Source: JBPBQZ01 sp050955105
GTDB lineage: Bacteria > Pseudomonadota > Gammaproteobacteria > Burkholderiales > Burkholderiaceae
Reading direction: 5' to 3'
NCBI GenBank assembly: GCA_050955105.1
Contig: JBPBQZ010000127.1
Span: 1-30,490 of the forward strand
Length of the DNA: 30,490 nt
A program made the translations under genes and the position numbers. Shown here piece after piece: positions 14,106-21,853 of the stretch. Within the stretch, counting starts at the first letter, position 1. Each line of letters begins with the position of its first letter. Below the pieces are notes generated by a model. That model worked only from the letters and a program-made list of their open reading frames with translations. It searched no databases and was not told where the DNA came from.

Positions 14106-15182
14106 ATGAATCTGCTCGAACAAAAACTCGATTACGTTTTTCAAGATACCTTGCCGGCGGCGGGGCGCACCTTCGATGTGGCGCCCGGTATCCGCTGGGT
14201 GCGCATGCCGTTGCCGTTCGCGCTCGATCACATCAATCTCTGGCTACTGCGCGACACGATAGACGGCCGTGACGGCTGGACGGCTATCGATACGGGCGTG
14301 GCCACCGCCGATATCAAGACGCGCTGGGAACAGATTTTCGAGACGGAGCTCGACGGCCTGCCGATCGTGCGGGTGCTCGCCACGCATTTCCACCCCGATC
14401 ACATTGGGCTGTCTCACTGGCTGACGGAAGGCGGCGATCAGCGGCGCTGGCAAGTACGTCTGTGGGCGTCGCTGGGCGAATATCTATCGTCCAAGAATCT
14501 GGTGAACGCCAGCGGTCCGCGTGAAGCGGCCGACGAGGCCTTGATTGCCCATCTGCAGCGCAACGGCCTGAACGATCCCGAAACATTGAGTTATCTGCGT
14601 TCGCGCGACAGTCACTATCGCAAGCTGGTGCCTGCATTGCCTTCGTCGTATCGACGCATTCGCGAAGGCGATAGCGTGCGCATCGGCAACGATGACTGGC
14701 GCGTGATTGCCGGCTTCGGCCATTCGCCCGAACACAGCGCATTGTTTTGCGCTGACCGCGGCATCTTGATTTCAGGCGACATGGTGCTGCCGCGCATTTC
14801 GACGAACGTCTCGGTGTACGAGCAAGAGCCGGAAGGCAATGGCTTGCACGACTATCTGCAGTCGCTGGGCCGCTACGACGATCTACCCGCGCAAACGCTG
14901 GTGCTGCCGTCGCACGGCAAGCCGTTTCGCGGGCTGCACGAGCGCTTGAAGCAGTTGCGCGAGCATCACGCCGATCGCTTGGATGAGGTACGTGAAGCCT
15001 GCCATACCGCGCCGTGCAGCGCGGCCGACATCGTGCCGGTGATGTTCCCGCGTGCACTCGATGCGCATCAGATGACCTTTGCGCTCGGCGAGGCGCTGGC
15101 GCATCTGCATCTGCTCTGGCATGCCGGCGAGCTCACACGCAGCGCCGGCGACGATGGCGTTTATCGTTTCGCACCTCGCTAA
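14106..15182 (+). CDS. Metallo-beta-lactamase-fold hydrolase, divergent from liuR
   Basis: A 358-residue metallo-beta-lactamase-fold protein. The zinc motif His-Phe-His-Pro-Asp-His is at 94-99; later ligands fall in Gly-His-Ser-Pro-Glu-His, Ser-Gly-Asp-Met and Pro-Ser-His-Gly-Lys-Pro. The C-terminal 80 residues (Leu-Lys-Gln-Leu-Arg-Glu-His-His and onward) resemble the winged-helix tail of LACTB2-like members. The start at 14106 matches where family similarity begins; the open frame continues far upstream but through the regulator gene. A weak TATTAT at 14080-14085 might be its -10. Its position divergent from liuR suggests shared control with acyl-CoA catabolism, perhaps as a thioesterase; this is inference. 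It is not a close copy of the enzyme at 4650-5723. Confidence 0.85.
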   Translation: MNLLEQKLDYVFQDTLPAAGRTFDVAPGIRWVRMPLPFALDHINLWLLRDTIDGRDGWTAIDTGVATADIKTRWEQIFETELDGLPIVRVLATHFHPDHIGLSHWLTEGGDQRRWQVRLWASLGEYLSSKNLVNASGPREAADEALIAHLQRNGLNDPETLSYLRSRDSHYRKLVPALPSSYRRIREGDSVRIGNDDWRVIAGFGHSPEHSALFCADRGILISGDMVLPRISTNVSVYEQEPEGNGLHDYLQSLGRYDDLPAQTLVLPSHGKPFRGLHERLKQLREHHADRLDEVREACHTAPCSAADIVPVMFPRALDAHQMTFALGEALAHLHLLWHAGELTRSAGDDGVYRFAPR

Positions 15183-15185
15183 AAC

Positions 15186-15211
15186 AAAAGGCCCTGGTTG
15201 CAGGGCCTTTT
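15186..15211. terminator. Bidirectional rho-independent terminator
   Basis: AAAAGGCCCTG (15186-15196), loop GTTG, CAGGGCCTTTT (15201-15211): a perfect 11-base-pair stem with an A-run on one side and a T-run on the other. It lies four bases after the metallo-hydrolase stop and 23 bases before the stop of the convergent substrate-binding protein, and can serve both genes. Confidence 0.85.
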
Positions 15212-15234
15212 GCATTGGGTAGAACCGACCGCGC

Positions 15235-16839
15235 TCAGTCGACCGACACGCCCGCGAAATGCTGACGTCCAAACGGGCTGAGCCGATAGCCGCTGACCTT
15301 GTTGGTGGTCAATGCCACGGAGCTCGGGTAGCCCAACGGAATCCACAAAGCCTGGTCGCGGATGATCTGCTGCGCTTGGGTATAGGCTTTGACGCGCTGC
15401 GCACGCTCGGTGGTGCGGCGTCCATCCATGATGGTTTTGTCGAGCGCCGGGCTGCAATAACGGGCGAAATTGGTGCCCGCCGCAACCGCCGCGCAACTGA
15501 ATTGCGGCGTCAGGAAATCATCCGGATCGCCGTCATCGCCGGCCCATCCCATAAACAACAAATCATGTTGGCCGGCCTTGCCGTCACGAATCAACTGACC
15601 CCACTCGATGACCTTGATGTCGGCCTTGATGCCGATCTGCGCCAGATCCGACTGCAACATTTCCGCGCCAACCTTCGGATTCGGATTCAGCACGCTGCCA
15701 GACGGACGCGTCCACAGCGTGGTCGAGAATCCATTGGGGAAGCCCGCCTCCGCCAGGAGTTTTTTCGCCTGCGCGACGTCATGCGGATAGGGCTTCAGCG
15801 CCGACGCATAGCTCCAGGTGCTGGGCGGATACGGATTCACTGCCGGCGTCGCCATGCCGTCGAATACCGCCTTCAGGTAGGCAGTCCGGTCGAACGCCAT
15901 ATTGATCGCCTGCCGCACTTTCTGATTGTCGAGCGGCTTGTGCTGCGTGTTGATCGCGACGAAGGCCGTCATGAAAGCATTCGACTGCAATACCTTGACG
16001 TTGCTGTCGCTGCGGGCCGTGGCGACGTCTTGCGGCTTCGGTGCCAGCGCGATCTGGCATTCGCCCGCCTTGACCTTCTGCGCGCGCACCGATGCGTCAG
16101 GTGTGATTACGTAGATCAAGCGATCGATCGACGGCTTCTTGCCCCAGTAATGTGGATTGACGTCATAGCGGATGACAGCGTCCTTCTGATAGCTGCGCAA
16201 CATGAACGGACCCGTACCCACCGGCTTGTCGTTCAACTCGCCGGTTTGGCCGGCCTTCAGTAGCTGGTTCGCATAATCGGCGGAATAGATCGAGGCGAAG
16301 CCCATCGTCAGGATCGACAGGAAGGTCGCATTCGGTTCGCTCAAATCGAAGCGCACTGTCTGGTCGCCGACCTTTACCACCGCCTTGATCAGCTTCGGCA
16401 ACTGCATCGACTGCGCATGCGGGAAGCCGCCCGGGCCCGCGACCTTATGCCACGGGTTGGCCGGATCGAGCATGCGCTGGAAGGAGAACAGCACGTCGTC
16501 GGCATTCAGCGCGCGCGTTGGCTTGAAGCTGTCGGTGGTCTGGAACTGCACGTCGTGCCGCAGATGGAAGGTGTACGACAACCCATCCGGCGTCACCTCC
16601 CAGCGCTCGGCCAGCGCCGGGACGACCGTGCCTTTGGTTTCGTCGAAAGCCACCAGGCCATCGAAAATCACGTCCGCCGACGCATTGGTGGTGACGAGCG
16701 AATTGTATTGAACAATGTCGAAGCCGTCGGGACTGGCTTCGGTGCAAACGGTGAGGGGCTTGGATGCTGCCGACGCGGGCAAGGCAAACAGGGTGAGCAA
16801 GCCGGCACACAGGGCGGCTGCGAGCGAGTTGTTTGGCAT
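15235..16839 (-). CDS. ABC transporter substrate-binding protein, peptide/nickel (DppA) type
   Basis: A 534-residue periplasmic solute-binding protein of the peptide/opine/nickel family (SBP_bac_5). A signal peptide spans residues 1-24, ending Pro-Ala-Ser-Ala. The mature N-terminus Leu-Thr-Val-Cys-Thr-Glu-Ala-Ser-Pro-Asp-Gly-Phe-Asp resembles DppA-like dipeptide-binding proteins, and the later Ala-Ile-Asn-Met-Ala-Phe-Asp-Arg and Phe-Met-Gly-Trp-Ala-Gly-Asp-Asp-Gly-Asp-Pro-Asp-Asp-Phe segments are characteristic. The ATG at 16839 is preferred because GGGA precedes it and the signal starts there. No permease or ATPase genes are adjacent. Upstream is a terminator only 18 bases from the start codon, so how it is transcribed is unclear. 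The ligand is probably a di- or oligopeptide. Confidence 0.9.
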   Translation of the reverse strand: MPNNSLAAALCAGLLTLFALPASAASKPLTVCTEASPDGFDIVQYNSLVTTNASADVIFDGLVAFDETKGTVVPALAERWEVTPDGLSYTFHLRHDVQFQTTDSFKPTRALNADDVLFSFQRMLDPANPWHKVAGPGGFPHAQSMQLPKLIKAVVKVGDQTVRFDLSEPNATFLSILTMGFASIYSADYANQLLKAGQTGELNDKPVGTGPFMLRSYQKDAVIRYDVNPHYWGKKPSIDRLIYVITPDASVRAQKVKAGECQIALAPKPQDVATARSDSNVKVLQSNAFMTAFVAINTQHKPLDNQKVRQAINMAFDRTAYLKAVFDGMATPAVNPYPPSTWSYASALKPYPHDVAQAKKLLAEAGFPNGFSTTLWTRPSGSVLNPNPKVGAEMLQSDLAQIGIKADIKVIEWGQLIRDGKAGQHDLLFMGWAGDDGDPDDFLTPQFSCAAVAAGTNFARYCSPALDKTIMDGRRTTERAQRVKAYTQAQQIIRDQALWIPLGYPSSVALTTNKVSGYRLSPFGRQHFAGVSVD

Positions 16840-16857
16840 TCGAATCCCGATGGTCTG

Positions 16858-16892
16858 AAAAAAAGGCGGCGCGCACGAACGCTGCGCGCCGC
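16858..16892 (-). terminator. Rho-independent terminator after the SDR gene
   Basis: On the minus strand a ten-base-pair stem (16883-16892 pairing with 16866-16875, seven-base loop) is followed by C and seven T (16858-16864). It begins six bases past the SDR stop and ends 18 bases before the ATG of the substrate-binding protein. Confidence 0.8.
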
Positions 16893-16898
16893 GCGCCC

Positions 16899-17660
16899 TC
16901 AACGCGCCTTGCGAGGCGCGCGCGCGAATACGAAATCGTACAGCGCACGCGGCAGTATCCGCAGCAGCGCCGCCACCACACCCATCGGCCAGGGGATCAC
17001 GACGAAGCGGCGGCCATCGGCAATCGCCCGCAGCGCGCGTATGGCAAATGCATCGACGTCCATCAGGAATGGCATCCGATAGTCGTTCTCGGCGGTCATC
17101 GGTGTGCGGATGTAGCCTGGCGCCAGCGTGACCACCTTGACGTTGGCACCGCGCATTTCCACGCGCAGGCTTTCGAGATAGCTGATCGTGGCCGCCTTCG
17201 AGGCGCTGTAGGCGCCGGCGCCCGGCAAGCCACGCACGCCCGCCACGCTGGCGATGCCGACCAGCGTGCCACGCCGCAGCCGCGTCATCAATTCGATAAA
17301 TGGTTCGAAGGTTGCGACCGTGCCAAGGTAATTCGTGTCCATGACGGCACGGAAGGCATCCAGGTCGCCGTGTCCGGTAACGGTGCCGCGGCTCACGCCA
17401 GCATTGGCAATCACGATATCCGGACAGCCGACACGCTCGATGAAGTCAGCCGCCGCATCAGCCAGCGCTTGTGTATCGCGCACGTCCACGGCATAGATCT
17501 CGATCGTTAGATGCGGATAGGCACGCGCGAACGTCTGCAGCGGCTCGAGGCGCCGCGCTACCAAGCCAAGCCGCGCGCCCGCCGCCGCATACTGGCCGGC
17601 CAATGCGAGCCCGATGCCACTGGACGCGCCCGTCAGGAAAACAATCGGCGCGCGCGCCAT
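16899..17660 (-). CDS. Short-chain dehydrogenase/reductase
   Basis: A 253-residue NAD(P)-dependent oxidoreductase of the classical SDR family. The cofactor motif Thr-Gly-Ala-Ser-Ser-Gly-Ile-Gly is at 10-17, Asn-Ala-Gly at 86-88, and the catalytic Ser138, Tyr151 and Lys155 (Tyr-Ser-Ala-Ser-Lys) are in place. Pro-Gly-Tyr-Ile-Arg-Thr-Pro-Met after the active site is the usual substrate-loop region. A hydrophobic C-terminal stretch (Trp-Pro-Met-Gly-Val-Val-Ala-Ala-Leu-Leu) may touch the membrane. The substrate cannot be predicted. It starts 16 bases after the dsbA stop and is probably co-transcribed with it; the run argS, SPOR protein, dsbA, SDR recurs in Burkholderia relatives. Confidence 0.9.
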   Translation of the reverse strand: MARAPIVFLTGASSGIGLALAGQYAAAGARLGLVARRLEPLQTFARAYPHLTIEIYAVDVRDTQALADAAADFIERVGCPDIVIANAGVSRGTVTGHGDLDAFRAVMDTNYLGTVATFEPFIELMTRLRRGTLVGIASVAGVRGLPGAGAYSASKAATISYLESLRVEMRGANVKVVTLAPGYIRTPMTAENDYRMPFLMDVDAFAIRALRAIADGRRFVVIPWPMGVVAALLRILPRALYDFVFARAPRKAR

Positions 17661-17676
17661 CAGGCGGCGCCCCGCA

Positions 17677-18336
17677 TCACTTCTTGCCCGCGGAAGCGGC
17701 TTTCATTTCGGTGCGGGTCTTCGCCACCAGAAAGTCGAGTACCTGCACCGTGCCGTCCAGACTGTTCGTCATCGACGGCGAGGTTTCGTATTTGCCCTGC
17801 ACCGCCAGCGTCGGCACGCCGTCGATTTGGTAATCGTCGAGCAATGCCTTGTCACGATTCAGCGCGTTCTGCGTGGCGAACGAGTTATAGGCAGCCAGGA
17901 ATTTTTGTCGGTCGACACCGTTTTTCGCGACGAAATCGGCTTGCGCGTCCGGCGTGAGCAGGTAGTTCTTGTTGTCCTGGATCTCATGGAAGATCGCGGG
18001 TGTCAGCTTCTCGGCCACGCCGAGCGAGTCGAGCGCGTGATACAGCCGGCTGTGCGGGATGAAGTCGTCGCGGAACGCCACCGGCACGCGGTTGAACACC
18101 ACGTCCGCCGGCTGGCGCGCCTTCCACTTTTCCAGATAGGGATCGAATGCCGCGCAATGCGGGCAACCGAGCCAGAAGAATTCCGTCACGACGATCTTGC
18201 CGGCCGGCGCATCTACCGGCTGCTGCCGCGACAGTACCTTGTAGTCGGCATCGATCTTCGGCTGTGCCGGCGAAGCGTTGACGATATTGACCGACAAGCC
18301 AAGTGACAGAAACAAAACACCCAGGAGTTTTTTCAT
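17677..18336 (-). CDS. dsbA: Thiol:disulfide interchange protein DsbA
   Basis: A 219-residue periplasmic thioredoxin-fold oxidase that introduces disulfide bonds into exported proteins and is recharged by DsbB. It has a signal peptide of about 21 residues, the active site Cys58-Pro-His-Cys61 preceded by Phe-Phe-Trp-Leu-Gly, and the cis-proline loop Gly-Val-Pro-Thr near residue 177. An inserted helical domain lies between them. Length is normal. The ribosome binding site is weak. The gene follows a SPOR-domain protein gene on the same strand; an 85-base gap with a hairpin separates them. Confidence 0.95.
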   Translation of the reverse strand: MKKLLGVLFLSLGLSVNIVNASPAQPKIDADYKVLSRQQPVDAPAGKIVVTEFFWLGCPHCAAFDPYLEKWKARQPADVVFNRVPVAFRDDFIPHSRLYHALDSLGVAEKLTPAIFHEIQDNKNYLLTPDAQADFVAKNGVDRQKFLAAYNSFATQNALNRDKALLDDYQIDGVPTLAVQGKYETSPSMTNSLDGTVQVLDFLVAKTRTEMKAASAGKK

Positions 18337-18365
18337 GAAGCGACGATCCGAAGGGTAAATCTGAA

Positions 18366-18395
18366 GGGCGGTCGCCGCAAAGTGCGCGACCGCCC
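18366..18395. terminator. Ten-base-pair hairpin between the SPOR and dsbA genes
   Basis: GGGCGGTCGC (18366-18375), ten-base loop, GCGACCGCCC (18386-18395). On the minus strand it is followed only by a weak U-rich stretch (TTCAGATTT), so it may be a partial terminator or processing site that uncouples dsbA levels from argS and the SPOR gene. Confidence 0.45.
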
Positions 18396-18421
18396 CGACG
18401 GAGAAATGGTGCGGCGCGCGC

Positions 18422-19195
18422 TCAAGGCTTGGTGAAGCGGATGACCGCGGTATCGATGCCGGCGTCCGACAGCCGCTGCTTGACGCGATTCATATCGGCC
18501 ATGGTCGAGTAGGGACCGAGCCGCACGCGGTAGTAGGTAACGTCGCTGGCTTCGCGCTTCGACACTTTCGGATCGAAGCCCTGCAACACCAGCCTCGCGC
18601 GTTGCTGATCGGCGTCGGCCTGCGTCTTATAGGCCCCCACTTGCAAGTAGTAACCGGTGTTCGCATCGTTCGAGGTGCTCGATGCGTTCGGGCCAGCCGG
18701 CGTGCTCGGGCGTGCCGTCGGAGTACCCGGCGCGCCTGCATTCGACGCCGGGCGCGCTGGCCTGGCCACAGGGGGCGCCACGGGCGGCGCAATGCCGTTC
18801 GTATCGTCGTTGTCCGAGGGCACGGTAGCGGGCGGCGGATTGGCGTTCTGGCCGGCCGGTACTTCCAGGATCTGCGGTTCGTCGAGCAGTCCGGCCGCGC
18901 GATTTGCCGGTTGGCCCGGCGCCGTGTTCGGCGGTGCCGCGGGGGCGGTCGGGCTTACGGCCTGCCCGGGCGTTGCGCCTTGCAATGGCCGATTCGGATC
19001 ATAAGGTTGGGTCGCCGTCCCGGCCGACGTGCCACCGCCCGCCGCTGGCGCCGTGCGCGCGACGAACGGCGTCGGCGCACGTGTAATGTAGAGCGCGACC
19101 ACCACCGCGACCGCCAGCCCCACGATCAATCCGAGCACGACGCCCAGAAAGGTACCACCGCTCTGTTTAGACGAGCGCCGTTGTTTCCTTGCCAT
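18422..19195 (-). CDS. SPOR-domain membrane protein (FtsN-like layout)
   Basis: A 257-residue inner-membrane protein. A short basic cytoplasmic tail (residues 1-15) is followed by one membrane segment (about 16-38), a long periplasmic linker rich in Pro, Ala, Thr and Asn (about 45-175), and a C-terminal SPOR domain (about 180-257, starting Gly-Tyr-Tyr-Leu-Gln-Val-Gly-Ala-Tyr and repeating Tyr-Tyr-Arg-Val-Arg-Leu-Gly-Pro-Tyr). SPOR domains bind glycan strands stripped of stem peptides at the division septum, so the protein likely acts in cell division; whether it is the true FtsN cannot be decided here. AGGGA lies ten bases before the ATG. It is downstream of argS by 47 bases and probably co-transcribed. 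Confidence 0.9.
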   Translation of the reverse strand: MARKQRRSSKQSGGTFLGVVLGLIVGLAVAVVVALYITRAPTPFVARTAPAAGGGTSAGTATQPYDPNRPLQGATPGQAVSPTAPAAPPNTAPGQPANRAAGLLDEPQILEVPAGQNANPPPATVPSDNDDTNGIAPPVAPPVARPARPASNAGAPGTPTARPSTPAGPNASSTSNDANTGYYLQVGAYKTQADADQQRARLVLQGFDPKVSKREASDVTYYRVRLGPYSTMADMNRVKQRLSDAGIDTAVIRFTKP

Positions 19196-19242
19196 CAGTC
19201 AGAGTTCCCTGCATTGCATTTTTCGACCGGCAAAGGCGCCGG

Positions 19243-21045
19243 TCACATCTTCGACGGCGCTGATACGCCGATCGTCGCGAGTCCGTTACGAATCACCTGA
19301 CGGGTGGCCGCAAGCAGCGCCAGCCGCGCTTGCCGTACCGCGTCGTCATCCACCAACACGCGCTCAGCATTGTAGAACGAGTGGAAATCGGCCGCGAGAT
19401 CGCGCAGGTAGAAGGCCACCGCGTGCGGCGCGAGCTCTTCAGCGGCGCGTTCCAGCATTTCCGGATAGGCCGCCAGACGCGCCAGCAGCGCGAATTCGCG
19501 CTCGCTGGCCAGCGGCTCCAGTGAAACCTGCGTCAAGCGCGACGCATCGCCGCCCCATTGCGCCAGCACCGAGCAGATACGCGCATGCGCATACTGCACG
19601 TAGTAAACCGGATTCTCGTCGTTCTGCTTCAGTGCCAGATCGACGTCGAAGACGAATTCGGTATCGGCCTTGCGCGAAATCAGAAAAAAGCGCACTGCGT
19701 CGCGGCCGCGCCGGATGATGTCTTCGTCGACCGTGGTGCCGGCGGGGGAAATGCCAGGCAGCACGCCGCCCGACCATTCGATCAGGTCACGCAGCGTCAC
19801 ATAGCTGCCGGCGCGCTTGGAGATTTTCACCTCTTCGCCATTGCGCATCACCGTTACCATCTTGTGCAGGATGTAGTCGGGATAGCCCTGCGGTATGCCC
19901 GCGTTCAGTGCCTGCAGCCCGGCGCGCACGCGCGCGATGGTGCCGTGATGATCCGAGCCCTGCACGTTGATGACCTTGCTGAAACCGCGCTGCCACTTGT
20001 TCAGGTGGTAAGCCACGTCGGGCACGAAATAGGTGTAGGTGCCGTCGGACTTGCGCATCACGCGATCTTTGTCGTCGCCGTACTCGGTGGTGCGCAGCCA
20101 CAGCGCGCCGTCGGCTTCGAAGGTCTTGCCGGCCTGCTTCAGCGTCTCGACGGCAGCGTCGACGCGACCTTCGCTGTACAGCGAAGATTCGAGATAGTAG
20201 TTGTCGAAGGCCACGCCGAAGGCCTGCAAGTCGGCGTCCTGCTCACGCCGCAAATAGGCCACGGCGAAGCGCCGGATCGCGTCCAGGTCTTCCGGATCGC
20301 CTTTGCCGTGCACCGCCTCGACGTCTTTCGCCGCGACCGTCGCGCCATCCAGATAAGCGCGTGCCACATCGGCGATGTACTCGCCGTTGTAGGCCGCTTC
20401 GGGCCAGCCCTCTTGGCCGGGGCTCAAGCCACGAGCGCGCGCCTGCACCGAACGGGCAAGCGTTTGAATCTGTACGCCGGCGTCGTTGTAGTAAAACTCG
20501 CGCCAGACCTCCCAACCTTGCGTGGCCAGCACATTGGACAAGGCGTCGCCCAGTGCCGCCTGACGGCCGTGTCCGACGTGCAGCGGGCCGGTCGGATTCG
20601 CGGATACATATTCCACCAGCACGCGCCGCGCAGGCGCCTGATCCGCGCCGACGCCGCGTTCGACGCGACCGTAGGCATCGCCCTGACGGAATACTTCGGT
20701 GGCGGCCGCGCGCCGCGCGGCACCGGTCAGCCGCAGATTGACGAAGCCCGGGCCGGCCACTTCGGCGCTTTCGATCAACGCCGCGGCGCGCGCATCGGCG
20801 CGAATTGCCGCCACCAGTTGCTCGGCCAGCGCGCGCGGATTCATGCGCAAGGGTTTGGCGAGTTGCAAGGCGACACTGGTGGCCACGTCGCCGTGCGCGG
20901 CGATTTTCGGTCGTTCGAGGGTAATCGGCGGCGTCGCCGGGGCCGGCGCGTTGTCAGCGGGTGCCGCGGCAGCATTGGCGCGCAGGCACTGCCCGAGCGC
21001 GTCGGCAATAATGGATTCGAGGGTTTTCTTGTGTACAGGCAGCAT
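19243..21045 (-). CDS. argS: Arginyl-tRNA synthetase
   Basis: A 600-residue class I aminoacyl-tRNA synthetase that charges tRNA-Arg in the cytoplasm. An N-terminal arginyl-specific domain (about 1-120) is followed by the HIGH-type motif His-Val-Gly-His at 156-159, within Asn-Pro-Thr-Gly-Pro-Leu-His-Val. The KMSKS-equivalent is degenerate, as is common in ArgRS: Val-Lys-Ile-Ser-Lys-Arg-Ala-Gly at about 406-413. The all-helical anticodon-binding DALR domain forms the C-terminus (about 480-600; His-Ala-Arg-Ile-Cys-Ser-Val-Leu). A low-complexity Ala/Pro stretch at about 22-40 is longer than in E. coli. The ATG at 21045 is chosen since the 42 residues upstream look non-coding; no strong Shine-Dalgarno is seen. 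Confidence 0.96.
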   Translation of the reverse strand: MLPVHKKTLESIIADALGQCLRANAAAAPADNAPAPATPPITLERPKIAAHGDVATSVALQLAKPLRMNPRALAEQLVAAIRADARAAALIESAEVAGPGFVNLRLTGAARRAAATEVFRQGDAYGRVERGVGADQAPARRVLVEYVSANPTGPLHVGHGRQAALGDALSNVLATQGWEVWREFYYNDAGVQIQTLARSVQARARGLSPGQEGWPEAAYNGEYIADVARAYLDGATVAAKDVEAVHGKGDPEDLDAIRRFAVAYLRREQDADLQAFGVAFDNYYLESSLYSEGRVDAAVETLKQAGKTFEADGALWLRTTEYGDDKDRVMRKSDGTYTYFVPDVAYHLNKWQRGFSKVINVQGSDHHGTIARVRAGLQALNAGIPQGYPDYILHKMVTVMRNGEEVKISKRAGSYVTLRDLIEWSGGVLPGISPAGTTVDEDIIRRGRDAVRFFLISRKADTEFVFDVDLALKQNDENPVYYVQYAHARICSVLAQWGGDASRLTQVSLEPLASEREFALLARLAAYPEMLERAAEELAPHAVAFYLRDLAADFHSFYNAERVLVDDDAVRQARLALLAATRQVIRNGLATIGVSAPSKM

Positions 21046-21400
21046 GGTATCGACGGCGGTCGGTAGCGTTGAACGCCGTTCGTCGCATCGGAGGGTGGAC
21101 GGCCGGCGTGGTGCGCGCGGCGCGATGGTCAGCAACAATCCACATCGCGCACGCGCCGCTACGGGGCGCAAGGTTGTTCAAAAGTAGCCGGCGCACACCG
21201 CGCATGACGGTGGCAACTGACCGCGACGCCGCCCGAGACGTCGCGGGCCGGCTTGCGAATCGCGAGTGTAACAGGTGCTATGATGTCCAAGCGCCTCGCC
21301 GGCAGTTACGAACCGCACGGCAGGCCGGAGCAGCGTCGGGCCGACCCCAACATCAAGGCGGTGACCGGCGCTTCGTTTTTCATGCGCCACAGGAGCTTAC
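21046..21400. other. Divergent intergenic region between argS and the DUF1840 gene
   Basis: This 355-base gap should hold both promoters. On the plus strand an extended -10 (TG-C-TATGAT, 21276-21284) is clear, with no good -35; it would give the DUF1840 message a leader of roughly 110 bases. No obvious argS promoter or T-box-like leader is visible on the minus strand, and no gene is supported. Confidence 0.45.
21276..21284 (+). promoter_or_regulatory. Extended -10 promoter element for the DUF1840 gene
   Basis: TGC followed by TATGAT (five of six bases of the -10 consensus, with the TGn extension). A TTGCGA lies 20 bases upstream, too far for an optimal -35. The same TGCTATGAT string recurs before the ferritin-like gene at 29946-29954. 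Confidence 0.45.
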
Positions 21401-21724
21401 ATGCTGATCACGTTTAAATCGCCCGCGGCGCCCGATGTCACGATGCTGGCAGATCTGGCCGAGTATCTGCTGAACATCATCGGCAAGCCGCTGGGCGAAC
21501 GAGGCGTTATTACGCACGCGGAAACCACGCAGGCGATCGCGCGCCTCGAAGCCGCCGTCACCGTCGACAAGGGCGCGCTGGCCGACCACGATGCGCTGCA
21601 TCACCACAGCGACGAGGATCATCACCACGATATGCCGATCGGTCTGGCGCAACGCGCGTTTCCGTTTCTCGACATGCTGCGTCAGGCGCAACGCGCCAAC
21701 GCCGATATTCTCTGGGGTGTGTGA
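21401..21724 (+). CDS. DUF1840 family protein
   Basis: A 107-residue cytoplasmic protein of the DUF1840 family, small conserved proteins of betaproteobacteria with no known function. It begins Met-Leu-Ile-Thr-Phe-Lys-Ser, contains a helical central part, a His/Asp-rich patch (several His around residues 67-76: His-His-His-Ser-Asp-Glu-Asp-His-His-His) that could bind metal, and ends with the conserved Leu-Asp-Met-Leu-Arg...Ile-Leu-Trp-Gly-Val. AGGAG six bases upstream supports the ATG. It is monocistronic, divergent from argS and convergent with metH2. The metal-binding idea is inference from composition only. Confidence 0.85.
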   Translation: MLITFKSPAAPDVTMLADLAEYLLNIIGKPLGERGVITHAETTQAIARLEAAVTVDKGALADHDALHHHSDEDHHHDMPIGLAQRAFPFLDMLRQAQRANADILWGV

Positions 21725-21822
21725 GCCTGGCGCAATCATGCGGGGCGGCGGTCAAGGCCTCGGACGATTGCGCCGTGCCGAGCGCCGCCGCGTTAGCGCG
21801 TTACGCTGTCGCGCGCCGGCCT

Positions 21823-21846
21823 ACCGCCGACCTGCCGGTCGGCGGT
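21823..21846 (+). terminator. Hairpin between DUF1840 and metH2
   Basis: ACCGCCGACC (21823-21832), loop TGCC, GGTCGGCGGT (21837-21846), a perfect ten-base-pair stem followed on the plus strand by TTGCATTT. It is 98 bases past the DUF1840 stop and just before the convergent metH2 stop; the U-tract is interrupted, so strength is uncertain. Confidence 0.55.
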
Positions 21847-21853
21847 TTGCATT

